This document shows positions 31,992-39,510 of a stretch of DNA of 39,510 bases, one piece after another. Position 1 is the first letter of the stretch. The number at the start of each line of letters is the position of its first letter. This DNA is from Streptomyces sp. 150FB. GTDB taxonomy: Bacteria; Actinomycetota; Actinomycetes; Streptomycetales; Streptomycetaceae. The stretch spans positions 5,965,297-6,004,806 of the forward strand of contig NZ_JTHL01000001.1 of the NCBI RefSeq assembly GCF_000818195.1, in the 5' to 3' direction. Under the pieces are notes generated by a model. The model searched no databases. It worked only from the letters and a program-made list of their open reading frames with translations, and was not told where the DNA came from. Both the position numbers and the translations under genes were made by a program.

Positions 31992-32222
31992 CTACCGGGA
32001 GACGCTGTAGGCGCAGAGGACCATCGGTGAGCCTGCCTCGGTGGGCTGGGGGCAGTCCGGCAGCGACAGAGATGGGGATGGGGACGCTGACGCGGTCGGG
32101 GCCGCCGGCCCCGCCCTGCGCGGTGAGTCCAGCGCCTTCGGTTCGCCCAGGAACACCGTCGCCCCGTACCCCGTCACCATCAGCGCCGCCCAGGTGATCA
32201 CCGCGCTCCTGCGGATTCTCAC
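31992..32222 (-). CDS. Small membrane-anchored protein coupled to the SigG-like sigma gene
   Basis: 76 residues from GTG 32222. The start overlaps the sigma-factor stop (GTGA) with GGAG 5 bases upstream, so it is translationally coupled. Residues ~4-25 are a single hydrophobic segment, RIRRSAVITWAALMVTGYG, with a positive N-terminus, then a Pro/Ser/Ala-rich linker and an extracytoplasmic tail containing two cysteines (LPDCPQP and VLCAYS). An exported or anchored protein with a possible disulphide is likely. The role is unknown; it could be a small regulator or sensor for the sigma factor. Confidence 0.65.
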   Translation of the reverse strand: MRIRRSAVITWAALMVTGYGATVFLGEPKALDSPRRAGPAAPTASASPSPSLSLPDCPQPTEAGSPMVLCAYSVSR

Positions 32223-33202
32223 TCCTTCTCCAGCCGTGGTGGCAGGCCGAACAGCGGGAACCAGCGGTCGGTGTCCAGGAAGGAGTTGATTCCCGTGATC
32301 CGGCCGTCGACGATCTCGATGACCATCAGCGCCCACGGCGTATGGCCGTTGCCGTCCTCCGCCGGGTGGTAGTGGGCGAAGGCCGGTGAGCCGTTCGCGA
32401 CCGTCGGGATGAGCCGCGAATCGCGGCAGACCGAACCGACGCCCAGCATCCAGCCCACGATGTTGTCGTGGCCCTGGAGCCACAGGTCGTACGGCGGCAT
32501 GGAGAGCGTGGCGTCCTCGTGGAGGAGAGCGGTCAGCGCCTTCATGTCGTAGCCCTCGAAAGCCGCCACATACCGTTCGAGCAGCTCTTTCTGCTCCTCG
32601 TCCAGCGGGTTCGCCGTGTCCGTGGCCGCCGGCTCGGACTCGGCGAGCGTGGCCCGCGCGCGCTGAAGGGCGCTGTTCACCGAGGCGACCGACGATTCGA
32701 GCAGCTCGGCGACCTCGCTCGCCTTCCACGCGAGCACCTCGCGCAGGATCAGCACAGCGCGCTGCTTCGGCGGAAGGTGCTGGAGGGCGGCCATGAACGC
32801 CAGCCGGATCGTCTCGCGCTCCACCGCACGCTCGGCGGGGTCCGTCACCGAGGGCAGCACCCTGCCGTCCGGCACGGGCTCCAGCCAGGTGACCTCGGGG
32901 CGGGCGCTGAGCTGGGCCCGCGCCACCGGCGTCGGCCCGCTCAGGTCCATCGGGCGGGCGCGGCGATTGCCGGCGTTCAGCATGTCCAGGCACACATTCG
33001 TCGCGATGCGGTACAGCCACGACCTCAGCGAGGAGCGGCCCTCGAACTTCTCGAAGCTGCGCCACGCGCGCACCATCGTGTCCTGCACGGCGTCCTCGGC
33101 CTCGAAGGCGGAGCCCAGCATGCGGTAGCAGTAGCCGGTCAGCTCCGTCCGGTGTTTCTCCAGCCGGGAATCCAGATCCTCTGTCGTCACCAGATCACTC
33201 AT
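32219..33202 (-). CDS. ECF sigma factor, SigG-like with SnoaL-like C-terminal domain
   Basis: 327 residues from ATG 33202, with GGGGTGA 5-6 bases upstream. Region 2 (~15-85) has GYCYRMLGSAFEAEDAVQDT and FEGRSSLRSWLYRIATNVCLD; region 4 (~130-190) has LPPKQRAVLILREVLAWKAS and SVASVNSALQRARATL. Residues ~200-325 are a SnoaL/NTF2-like domain (YVAAFEGYDMKALTALLHED). This architecture matches the SigG/ECF56-type group (TIGR02960), whose C-terminal domain probably replaces an anti-sigma factor as the control element. Followed by a coupled small membrane protein. Its target promoters are unknown. Confidence 0.92.
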   Translation of the reverse strand: MSDLVTTEDLDSRLEKHRTELTGYCYRMLGSAFEAEDAVQDTMVRAWRSFEKFEGRSSLRSWLYRIATNVCLDMLNAGNRRARPMDLSGPTPVARAQLSARPEVTWLEPVPDGRVLPSVTDPAERAVERETIRLAFMAALQHLPPKQRAVLILREVLAWKASEVAELLESSVASVNSALQRARATLAESEPAATDTANPLDEEQKELLERYVAAFEGYDMKALTALLHEDATLSMPPYDLWLQGHDNIVGWMLGVGSVCRDSRLIPTVANGSPAFAHYHPAEDGNGHTPWALMVIEIVDGRITGINSFLDTDRWFPLFGLPPRLEKE

Positions 33203-33307
33203 CGGGTCACCCCTGTTGCCCCCTTGGAACCAGTTCTCCGGAAGCTACAGCAGCCCACTGACAATCGCGTTCGCGTTAGCGCTTTCCACCCCGGTGAGGT
33301 AGGGGCC

Positions 33308-34624
33308 TCAGCGGCTCGCCGCGCGCGCCGCGTGGGTTCCGTACAGCGTCACCGAGGCGACGCCGAGCACGGCGACCAGCCCCAGCAGCACCGTCGCCTC
33401 CCATCCTCCCGCGTGGAAGGCGACGGCGCCGAGTGTGCCGCCCGCGCTGCTGCCCACGTAGTACGCGGACTGGTAGAGCGCCGACGCCTGCGCGCGGCCC
33501 GTCTTCGCCGTACGGCTCACCGACGACGAGGCGACCGCGTGGCCCGCGAAGAAACCGGCCGTGATCAGGACCAGGCCCAGCAGTACGAGGACCAGCGCGT
33601 CGGCCACCGACAGCAGCAGGCCCGCCGTCGTCGTACCGACCGCCAGATACAGCGCGCCGCGCCGCCCCAGCCGGGCCACGAGCTTCCCTGCGGCGGCCGA
33701 GGAGACCGTACCGACCAGGTAGACCAGGAAGATCGAGCCGACGACCCCCTGCGGGAGGCTGAAAGGCGCCTCGACCAGCCGGTAGCCGATCACGGTGTAG
33801 ACGGCACCGAACACCGTCATGAAGAGCGCGCCGATCGCGTACAGCCGCAGCAGCAGCGGATCGGAGAGATGGCCGCCGACGGTCCTCGCGAGCCCCTTCA
33901 GGCTCAGCGGACGCGGCTGGAAGTTCCGTGCGGGCGGGAGCATCGCGCGGAAGACGACCGCGCACACCAGGGCCAGTACTCCCACGGCGGCCAGCGCGGC
34001 CCGCCAGCCCCACAACTGGGCGACCCAGCCGGTGAGGATACGGCCGCTCATGCCGCCGATGCTGTTGCCCGCGACAAACAAGCCTATCGCCGCGACCAGC
34101 GCCTTCGGCTTGATCTCCTCGGCGAGGAACGCCATCGCCGAAGCGGGGAGCCCGGCGAGCGCCGCGCCCTGTACGGCGCGCAGCGCCACCAGCCACGTCA
34201 GATCCGGCGCGAACGGGACCAGCAACCCGACACCCACGGCGACCGCCAGCGAGGCGGTCATCAGGGTGCGGCGGCCGAACCGCTCGGACAGCGCGCTCAG
34301 CGGCAGTACGAACACCGCCAGCGCGCCGGTCGCCGCCGACACCGTCCAGCTCGCCTGGCTCGCGCTCACGCCGAGGCCCGTGGAGACGGCCGGCAGCAGG
34401 GCCTGGGTGGAGTAGAGGAGGGCGAAGGTCGCGACCCCGGCGGCGAAGAGGGCGAGGCTCATCCGGCGGTAGCCGGGCCGGCCGGGGGACAACAGGGACG
34501 CGGCGGCCGGCTCTCGGGGTGAGGGCTGAGGCGCGGGCTCAGGTGACGGCTGGGGTGACGGCTGTGCGGACGGTACGGCGGAGGCGCCCGGGGTGGTGGA
34601 CGCCTCGGTACTGACAGAGGACAT
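33308..34624 (-). CDS. MFS transporter divergent from LysR
   Basis: 438 residues from ATG 34624. The first ~50 residues are a Ser/Pro-rich cytoplasmic tail with (PSPQPSPEPAPQPSP) repeats, then about twelve membrane segments: MSLALFAAGVATFALLYSTQ at helix 1, the MFS signature ALSERFGRRTLM in loop 2-3, and GAALAGLPASAMAFLAEE at helix 4. It resembles the YnfM-type efflux family. The substrate is unknown. There is no ribosome site, but a good promoter on the minus strand (TTGGAC 34660-34655, 18-base spacer, TACGTT 34636-34631) puts the start of transcription at or next to the ATG, so the message is probably leaderless. A LysR-type box overlaps it. Confidence 0.9.
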   Translation of the reverse strand: MSSVSTEASTTPGASAVPSAQPSPQPSPEPAPQPSPREPAAASLLSPGRPGYRRMSLALFAAGVATFALLYSTQALLPAVSTGLGVSASQASWTVSAATGALAVFVLPLSALSERFGRRTLMTASLAVAVGVGLLVPFAPDLTWLVALRAVQGAALAGLPASAMAFLAEEIKPKALVAAIGLFVAGNSIGGMSGRILTGWVAQLWGWRAALAAVGVLALVCAVVFRAMLPPARNFQPRPLSLKGLARTVGGHLSDPLLLRLYAIGALFMTVFGAVYTVIGYRLVEAPFSLPQGVVGSIFLVYLVGTVSSAAAGKLVARLGRRGALYLAVGTTTAGLLLSVADALVLVLLGLVLITAGFFAGHAVASSSVSRTAKTGRAQASALYQSAYYVGSSAGGTLGAVAFHAGGWEATVLLGLVAVLGVASVTLYGTHAARAASR

Positions 34625-34627
34625 GCA

Positions 34628-34652
34628 ATGAACGTAAGGAGCCCGCGTTCAT
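34628..34652. promoter_or_regulatory. LysR-type box ATGAACG-N11-CGTTCAT
   Basis: Perfect 7-bp inverted arms at 34628-34634 and 34646-34652, with the T-N11-A spacing expected of LysR regulators. It covers the -10 and spacer of the MFS promoter. Its position inside the upstream part of the open frame argues that the LysR start lies further downstream. Confidence 0.7.
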
Positions 34653-34686
34653 GCGTCCAATGCATGGAATGGCGATAATCGTTCCC

Positions 34687-35661
34687 ATGGAGCATGAGCG
34701 GAGATCACAGGCGCGGATGTCATGGAACAGTGACACAGAAGACCTCGCGCTGGACCCCGAGTCGTGGTCGGCCGTACTCGCGCCGCGCCTCGCGTACTTC
34801 GCCGGCGTGGCCCGTCACGAGCACGTCACCCGCGCCGCGCAGGACATGAACGTCCCGCAGTCCACGCTCTCGCGTGCGATGGTCAGGCTCGAACAGGACC
34901 TGGGCGTCGCGCTGTTCGCCCGCAAGGGCCGTACGGTCTCCCTCACCCCCGCCGGGCATACGTTCCTCGCCTCGGTCGAACGCGCTCTCGCCGGGGTCGA
35001 GCGGGCCGCCGAATCCGTGCGGGCCGACGCCGACCCGACCTCGGGCAAGGTCGCCTTCGGCTTCCTGCACACCATGGGCTCGGAGACCGTACCCGCGCTG
35101 ATCAGGGCCTTCCGCGCGGACCATCCGCGGGTGCGCTTCCAACTCGTCCAGAACTACGGCGAGGCGATGATCGAGCGCCTCAGGGCGGGCGATCTGGACC
35201 TCTGCCTGACCTCGCCGGTGCCCGAAGCGCCCGACCTCGTGGCGCGCAGGGTCGACGAACAGCGGCTGCGGCTCGTCGTCCCCGACGACCACCGGCTCGC
35301 CGGGCGCAAGCGCGTACGCCTCGCCGAGGCCGCCGACGAAAGCTTCGTCACGCTCGAACCCGGCTACGGGCTGCGCCGCATCACCGACGACCTCTGCGCG
35401 CTGGCCGGCTTCAAACCGCGCGTCGCCTTCGAGGGCGAGGAGGCGGAGACGCTGCGCGGCCTGGTCGCCGCCGGGCTCGGTGTCGCGCTGCTGCCGCCAC
35501 CGGCGGTGGCGCGGCCCGGGGTGGTCGAGCTGACCGTCACAGCGCCGCGCGCGGTCCGTGAGATCGGCCTCGCGTGGCTGGACGGCCACCCCGACACCCC
35601 GCCGGTGGCCGCGTTCAAGCGGTTCCTGCTCTCGCGCCGGGGGCAACTCCTCGCGGACTGA
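34687..35661 (+). CDS. LysR-family transcriptional regulator
   Basis: 324 residues from ATG 34687. Other in-frame starts are 34651, which has AAGGAG upstream but overlaps the LysR box, and 34717. ATG 34687 is favoured by a -10-like GATAAT at 34674-34679, 7 bases upstream, suggesting a leaderless message. The HTH region, LAYFAGVARHEHVTRAAQD, NVPQSTLSRAMVRLEQDLGV and ALFARKGRTVSLTPAG, is typical. The co-inducer domain starts near ~110 (GKVAFGFLHTMGSETVPALI) and ends with LAWLDGHPDTPPVAAFKRFL. The gene is divergent from the MFS gene and shares its operator, so it probably controls that exporter. Confidence 0.9.
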   Translation: MEHERRSQARMSWNSDTEDLALDPESWSAVLAPRLAYFAGVARHEHVTRAAQDMNVPQSTLSRAMVRLEQDLGVALFARKGRTVSLTPAGHTFLASVERALAGVERAAESVRADADPTSGKVAFGFLHTMGSETVPALIRAFRADHPRVRFQLVQNYGEAMIERLRAGDLDLCLTSPVPEAPDLVARRVDEQRLRLVVPDDHRLAGRKRVRLAEAADESFVTLEPGYGLRRITDDLCALAGFKPRVAFEGEEAETLRGLVAAGLGVALLPPPAVARPGVVELTVTAPRAVREIGLAWLDGHPDTPPVAAFKRFLLSRRGQLLAD

Positions 35662-35679
35662 CGGCTCCTCGCGGGGTTG

Positions 35680-37158
35680 TCAGCGCTCCTGTAGCGCCGC
35701 CAGCGCGTGCACGGTCTCCGCCGTCGCCGGGTAGAGCCTCCGGTAGAGCGCGTACAACTCGGCGTATCGCGCGGCGTGTTCGGGCCGGGGCGACACCGTC
35801 GCGCGTACGGGGTTCCAGTCGTCGATCCGCGCCTCGCCCACGAGCCCGGCCGCCAGGAGCGCCCCGCCGTAGCTCGCGCCGATGGTCGTGGAGCGCAACT
35901 CCTGCTCCCGGCCCGTGATGTCGGAGACGATCTGCGTCCAGAGCGGCCCCCGCGTACCGCCGCCGACCGCCACGACACGCCGGATGTCGCCGCCCGCCTC
36001 CTCGATGACCTCGATGTTGTGGCGTACGCCGAACCCGGTGGCTTCCAGCGCCGACCGGTACAGATCGCCGCGCGTGTGGGACAGGGTGAGGCCGGCGATG
36101 ACACCGCGCGCTTCCGGGTCCATGACCGGTGTGCGCTCCCCCGAGAAGTAGGGGAGCATCAGCAGACCGTTCGCGCCCGGCCCCGACTCCGCGGCCAGGC
36201 GCAGCAGTTCGGTGTGGTCGGCGGCGCCGGACAGGTCCCGCAGCCAGTCGGTCACCGCGCCCGAGGTGGCCATCCCGCCCGCGAGGTTACGGGTGTCAGG
36301 CAGCGCGCCGACGGTGCCCCAGAGCGACGGGCTGGTGAGCGCCTCAGGCACGGTGTGGATCAGGAACATGGTGGTGCCGTACATCAGCATCAGATCGCCG
36401 GTGTTCTGCGCGCCGACACTCAGTGCCTCGGCCCAGGCGTCGATGGTGCCGGTGGTGACGGGGATGCCGGCGGGCAGGTTGGTCTCGCGCGCGGCCTCGG
36501 CGGTGACCGCACCGGCCTGCTCGCCCGACCAGCGCAGCGGTGGCAGGTCGATGCCGGGCGCGACCTCGGCGGCCCAGGGCGCGTACCAGTCGCGGGCGGC
36601 CGTGTCGTACAGCGGCGTGCACTGGCTGGCCGAGTGGTGGTCGAGCACATAGGCGCCGGTGAGCGCGCGCACCAGCCAGGAGCTCGGCATGTAGAGGCGG
36701 CGCGCGCGGGCGTAGCGGGCGGGCTCCTCCTCGGCGATCCAGGCGATCTTGGGCCCGGCCGCCTGGGTGGTCAGGGCGGAACCGCCCCGGGCCATGATCT
36801 CCCGGGCACCGAGCCGACGCTCCAGCCGCTCGATCTGCGGTACGGAGCGGGTGTCGACGCCGTACAGGATCGCGGGGCGCAGCGGTACGTCGTCCTCGTC
36901 CGTCAGCAGGACGCAGGGGCCCATGCCGCTGACGCCGACCGCCACCACGGCGGTGTCGGGCTCGGCCGTCAGCTCCCGGGTCAGCTCGGTGAACTCCCGC
37001 CACCAGAGCCCGGCTTCCATCTCGAAGCGGCCGGGGCCCGGCCGCTCGGCGGTGTGTTCCCGTACGGCCGAGCGCAGGAGCGCCCCGTCCAGGCCGACGA
37101 GGACGCCCTTGCTGCTCGACGTGCCGATGTCGACACCGATGACCGCGTTGCGAGGCAT
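35680..37158 (-). CDS. FGGY-family carbohydrate kinase
   Basis: 492 residues from ATG 37158. The N-terminal phosphate-binding loop GVDIGTSSSKGVLV and the C-terminal ATP site VVAVGGGTRGPLWTQIVSDI are both present, with the middle motif GVSGMGPCVLLTDEDDVPL. Length is usual for the xylulokinase/gluconokinase branch (Asp/Gly-rich, hexokinase-type fold) in the cytoplasm. The natural sugar is not certain: DTRS and GTIDAWAEALSVGAQ fit gluconate or xylulose. It ends 18 bases from the LysR stop and precedes an alpha/beta hydrolase by 93 bases, in the opposite order of translation. No sugar transporter is adjacent. Confidence 0.9.
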   Translation of the reverse strand: MPRNAVIGVDIGTSSSKGVLVGLDGALLRSAVREHTAERPGPGRFEMEAGLWWREFTELTRELTAEPDTAVVAVGVSGMGPCVLLTDEDDVPLRPAILYGVDTRSVPQIERLERRLGAREIMARGGSALTTQAAGPKIAWIAEEEPARYARARRLYMPSSWLVRALTGAYVLDHHSASQCTPLYDTAARDWYAPWAAEVAPGIDLPPLRWSGEQAGAVTAEAARETNLPAGIPVTTGTIDAWAEALSVGAQNTGDLMLMYGTTMFLIHTVPEALTSPSLWGTVGALPDTRNLAGGMATSGAVTDWLRDLSGAADHTELLRLAAESGPGANGLLMLPYFSGERTPVMDPEARGVIAGLTLSHTRGDLYRSALEATGFGVRHNIEVIEEAGGDIRRVVAVGGGTRGPLWTQIVSDITGREQELRSTTIGASYGGALLAAGLVGEARIDDWNPVRATVSPRPEHAARYAELYALYRRLYPATAETVHALAALQER

Positions 37159-37234
37159 GGCGGCACGCTCGCAAGAATCGATTTCGCGGTCAAGCGGACA
37201 GGGCCGGACACGGGCATACGGCGGCGGGAGACAG

Positions 37235-37248
37235 CCCGCGTACGCGGG
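37235..37248 (-). terminator. Perfect palindrome CCCGCG-TA-CGCGGG after the alpha/beta hydrolase gene
   Basis: A 14-bp perfect palindrome, 4 bases beyond the hydrolase stop on the minus strand; a terminator or an operator for the kinase gene. Confidence 0.4.
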
Positions 37249-37251
37249 AGC

Positions 37252-38070
37252 CTACGGCCGCAGTGACCGCCCGAATCCCGCCGCCAGCGGCATCCGCAGC
37301 CCCAGCGGCGGAGGCGCCGCCAGCGCGTCGGCCACCGGCCGCGAGTAGGACCGGGGGAGCAGCGCCCCGAGGACGAAGTCCGTTGCCAGGGCGCGGACTT
37401 CGCTGTGGTGCTGGCGCAGGGAGTGGCCGTCGGAGTGCACCTCGAAGCGGCAGGTGTCGCGGTTGACCTTCTTGGCACGCTCCGCCAGCCGGTAGGAGAG
37501 CTCCGGATCGTTACGGGCGTCGTTGGTGCCGTGCACGATGAGGACCTGGCGCCCTGTCAGTTGCTTCACCGGCTCGGGCGAGAGCGCCATGTCGTCCTCG
37601 GGCAGCCAAGGGGCCAGCGCCATCACGGAGTTGACCGCGGTGTGCCCGGCGGCGTGCAGGGCGGCCCGGCCGCCCATCCCGAACCCGACGAAGCACACCG
37701 GTACGTCGCCGTAGCGCCGTCCGACCTCCTCGGCGGCCCACTCGGCGTCGGCGGCGAGGCGGGCGTCCGTACCGTTCCACCCCCGGCCCCGGTAGCGGAC
37801 GACATGGACGGCGACTCCCTCCGGCGCACCGGCTCTGGCCAGCGACCGCGCGAGCGCCCGTACCGCCGCGGTCGCGAGGTACGAGGGACCGCGCGCTGAC
37901 ACGGCGTCACCTGTCGGCAGGACAAGGGCCACACCCCCGACCGCTGTTCCCGGTGTGAGTGAGGCGACCGCTCGCCCCAGCCGGGCCGCCGGCCCCGCTT
38001 CGTGTATGCCCGTCGACTGGTCCTGGCCCGCAGTGCGCTCTCCCCGGCCGGGAACTGGATGCTGTCCCAT
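37252..38070 (-). CDS. Alpha/beta-hydrolase-fold protein with an altered nucleophile motif
   Basis: 272 residues from ATG 38070. The fold is clear: VALVLPTGDAVSARGPSYL near the N-terminus, VHVVRYRGRGWNG, the nucleophile-elbow region VCFVGFGMGGRAAL, VLIVHGTNDARNDPE (catalytic Asp in HGTND) and EVHSDGHSLRQHH (catalytic His). The elbow reads G-F-G-M-G where G-x-S-x-G is expected, so the nucleophile serine is glycine, while Asp and His remain. My recollection is that actinobacterial relatives also vary here (some have Asp). It may be a non-esterase member or use another residue. Its start lies 103 bases from add, divergently, across the shared palindrome. Confidence 0.82.
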   Translation of the reverse strand: MGQHPVPGRGERTAGQDQSTGIHEAGPAARLGRAVASLTPGTAVGGVALVLPTGDAVSARGPSYLATAAVRALARSLARAGAPEGVAVHVVRYRGRGWNGTDARLAADAEWAAEEVGRRYGDVPVCFVGFGMGGRAALHAAGHTAVNSVMALAPWLPEDDMALSPEPVKQLTGRQVLIVHGTNDARNDPELSYRLAERAKKVNRDTCRFEVHSDGHSLRQHHSEVRALATDFVLGALLPRSYSRPVADALAAPPPLGLRMPLAAGFGRSLRP

Positions 38071-38145
38071 AGCAGAACAGTCTCAGAAGGACAGGTGTAC
38101 TCCACCCCTCCGCGCGATCACTGTTACGTATCGGCACCCGACGAT

Positions 38146-38157
38146 CTACGCGCGTAG
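38146..38157 (+). promoter_or_regulatory. Operator site 3: perfect palindrome CTACGCGCGTAG before add
   Basis: Identical to the palindrome upstream of the ABC operon, with GGC following in both. It ends 16 bases before the add start codon; a -10-like TAGAGT is at 38162-38167, 6 bases before ATG. It also lies upstream of the divergent hydrolase. Confidence 0.75.
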
Positions 38158-38173
38158 GCGTTAGAGTGCGTGA

Positions 38174-39319
38174 ATGACGAGCCAGACCTACCGTCCGCCG
38201 ACCGCCGACCAGATCCGCCGCGCCCCCAAGGTGCTTCTCCACGACCACCTCGACGGTGGGCTCAGGCCGGGGACGATCATTGACCTCGCCCGCGAGACGG
38301 GCTACGAGGGCCTTCCCGAGCACGAGTCCGACAAACTCGGCCTCTGGTTCCGCGAGGCGGCCGACTCCGGCTCGCTGGAGCGCTATCTGGAGACCTTCGC
38401 GCACACCTGCGCCGTCATGCAGACGCGCGACGCGCTCTTCCGGGTGGCCGCCGAATGCGCGGAGGATCTCGCGGCCGACGGCGTCGTCTACGCCGAGGTG
38501 CGGTACGCGCCCGAGCAGCACCTGGAGGGCGGTCTCGCCCTCGAAGAGGTCGTCGAGGCCGTCAACGAGGGCTTCCGCGAAGGTGAGCGGCGCGCCCGCG
38601 AGAGCGGCAACCGGATCCGCGTGGGCGCCCTGCTCACCGCGATGCGGCACGCGGCCCGCGCCCTGGAGATCGCCGAACTCGCCAACAGCTTCCGCGACTC
38701 GGGCGTGGTGGGCTTCGACATCGCGGGCGCCGAGGCCGGCTTCCCGCCCACCCGGCACCTCGACGCCTTCGAGTACCTCAAGCGGGAGAACAACCACTTC
38801 ACCATCCACGCCGGCGAGGCCTTCGGGCTGCCCTCGATCTGGCAGGCGCTCCAGTGGTGCGGCGCCGACCGGCTCGGCCACGGCGTGCGGATCATCGACG
38901 ACATCGTGGTGGCTGAGGACGGCACGGTGACGCTCGGGCGGCTCGCCGCGTACGTACGGGACAAGCGCATCCCGCTGGAGCTGTGCCCCAGCTCCAACCT
39001 CCAGACCGGCGCCGCCGCCTCGTACCGCGAGCACCCCATCGGCCTGCTGCGCCGGCTGCACTTCCGCGCCACGGTCAATACGGACAACCGCTTGATGAGC
39101 GGTACGAGCATGAGCCGTGAATTCGAGCTGCTGGTCGATACGTTCGACTACACACTCGATGACATGCAGTGGTTCACAGTCAATGCGATGAAATCAGCAT
39201 TCATTCCTTTCGATGAACGACTCGCCATGATCAATGATGTGATCAAGCCTGGATATGCCGAGTTGAAATCCGAATGGCTGTTCAAGCAGACCGCTGTGAC
39301 CAGCGAGAACCATTCCTGA
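38174..39319 (+). CDS. add: Adenosine deaminase
   Basis: 381 residues from ATG 38174. It converts adenosine and deoxyadenosine to inosine and deoxyinosine in the cytoplasm. Zinc and catalytic residues are visible: HDHLDG (His23, His25), HAGE (212-215), RLGHG (233-237), and NTDN (302-305, Asp304). [11 protein letters not shown] and [10 protein letters not shown] are typical of the actinobacterial family. A -10-like TAGAGT is 6 bases upstream of ATG and no ribosome site is seen, so the message may be leaderless. The same palindrome as in front of the nucleoside uptake genes overlaps the promoter; it is probably in the same regulon. A terminator follows. Confidence 0.95.
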   Translation: MTSQTYRPPTADQIRRAPKVLLHDHLDGGLRPGTIIDLARETGYEGLPEHESDKLGLWFREAADSGSLERYLETFAHTCAVMQTRDALFRVAAECAEDLAADGVVYAEVRYAPEQHLEGGLALEEVVEAVNEGFREGERRARESGNRIRVGALLTAMRHAARALEIAELANSFRDSGVVGFDIAGAEAGFPPTRHLDAFEYLKRENNHFTIHAGEAFGLPSIWQALQWCGADRLGHGVRIIDDIVVAEDGTVTLGRLAAYVRDKRIPLELCPSSNLQTGAAASYREHPIGLLRRLHFRATVNTDNRLMSGTSMSREFELLVDTFDYTLDDMQWFTVNAMKSAFIPFDERLAMINDVIKPGYAELKSEWLFKQTAVTSENHS

Positions 39320-39340
39320 GTCAGCCCATCACACCGACCC

Positions 39341-39376
39341 GGAAGCCGACGGGAACACAAATTTCCCGTCGCTTCC
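39341..39376 (+). terminator. Terminator after add
   Basis: GGAAGCCGACGGGAA (39341-39355), loop CACAAAT, TTCCCGTCGCTTCC (39363-39376): a 14-bp stem with a single bulged C, 21 bases past the add stop. Confidence 0.85.
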
Positions 39377-39457
39377 AGGTGTTTGCGGGCGGGGCGTGCG
39401 GCTGGCTAACTTGCAGAGCCGCTCGCATCATTCCCCTCCCCAAGGACGAAATCCCCC

Positions 39458-39510
39458 ATGAAGAAGTCCGCCGCCAGGACCCTCGGTGTCGCCGCTCTCG
39501 GCGCCGCCTT
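39458..39510 (+). CDS. N-terminus of a secreted protein (runs off the window)
   Basis: 17 codons are seen from ATG 39458 (AAGGA 11 bases upstream): MKKSAARTLGVAALGAA, a basic n-region followed by an Ala/Leu/Gly hydrophobic run, i.e. the start of a signal peptide. The rest of the protein is outside the window, so no family can be assigned. Confidence 0.6.
   Translation, partial: MKKSAARTLGVAALGAA

Overview
The window looks like chromosomal DNA from a Streptomyces or a very close relative. GC is very high with strong third-position bias, GTG and TTG starts are common, and gene pairs are often joined by ATGA/GTGA overlaps. The protein families (LAL regulator, ECF41 and SigG-like sigma factors, Uma2, STAS, P450) are typical of that genus. 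The right half follows the arrangement I recall from the nucleoside-salvage region of Streptomyces genomes; that comparison is from memory only.

Layout. 1-986: 5' part of a LAL-type ATPase regulator (minus), preceded by an iterated TTCCCGGA promoter repeat. 1332-6799: a large secreted alpha/beta hydrolase with Ig-like repeats and an MFS exporter (minus). 6970-8762: SDR oxidoreductase divergent from a MarR regulator and a small coupled protein. 8792-11684: DUF6886 protein, Tat-type secreted lipase/PAF-acetylhydrolase homologue, ECF41 sigma factor. 11738-12990: an HTH protein and a small membrane protein. 13304-15564: an HxlR regulator fused to a peroxiredoxin, divergent from an MFS exporter, with a perfect inverted repeat between them. 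15638-17570: an AAA ATPase plus RloB pair, a probable phage-defence module. 18003-26555: amidohydrolase, BMP lipoprotein, nucleoside-type ABC transporter (ATPase and two permeases), cytidine deaminase, pyrimidine phosphorylase. 26663-28314: Uma2 protein, HAD phosphatase, STAS protein. 28413-31840: P450 operon with a deleted ferredoxin remnant, and its probable TetR regulator. 31992-33202: SigG-like ECF sigma factor with a coupled small protein. 33308-35661: MFS exporter divergent from LysR. 35680-38070: FGGY kinase and a nucleophile-less alpha/beta hydrolase. 38174-39319: adenosine deaminase. 39458-end: start of a secreted protein.

The clearest system is nucleoside uptake and salvage. The lipoprotein captures nucleosides, the ABC transporter imports them, Cdd deaminates cytidine, DeoA cleaves pyrimidine nucleosides and Add deaminates adenosine. 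Promoters at three separate places (before the lipoprotein, before the ABC operon, and before add about 17.5 kb away) carry the same palindrome, CTACGCGCGTAG or a one-arm variant, so they probably form one regulon under an unidentified regulator.

Other notable points are the HxlR-peroxiredoxin fusion that unites two candidate redox cysteines in one polypeptide, the RloAB pair, the in-frame deleted ferredoxin that survives as an 18-codon coupled leader, and the ABC ATPase gene whose well-placed ribosome site points to an ATC codon.
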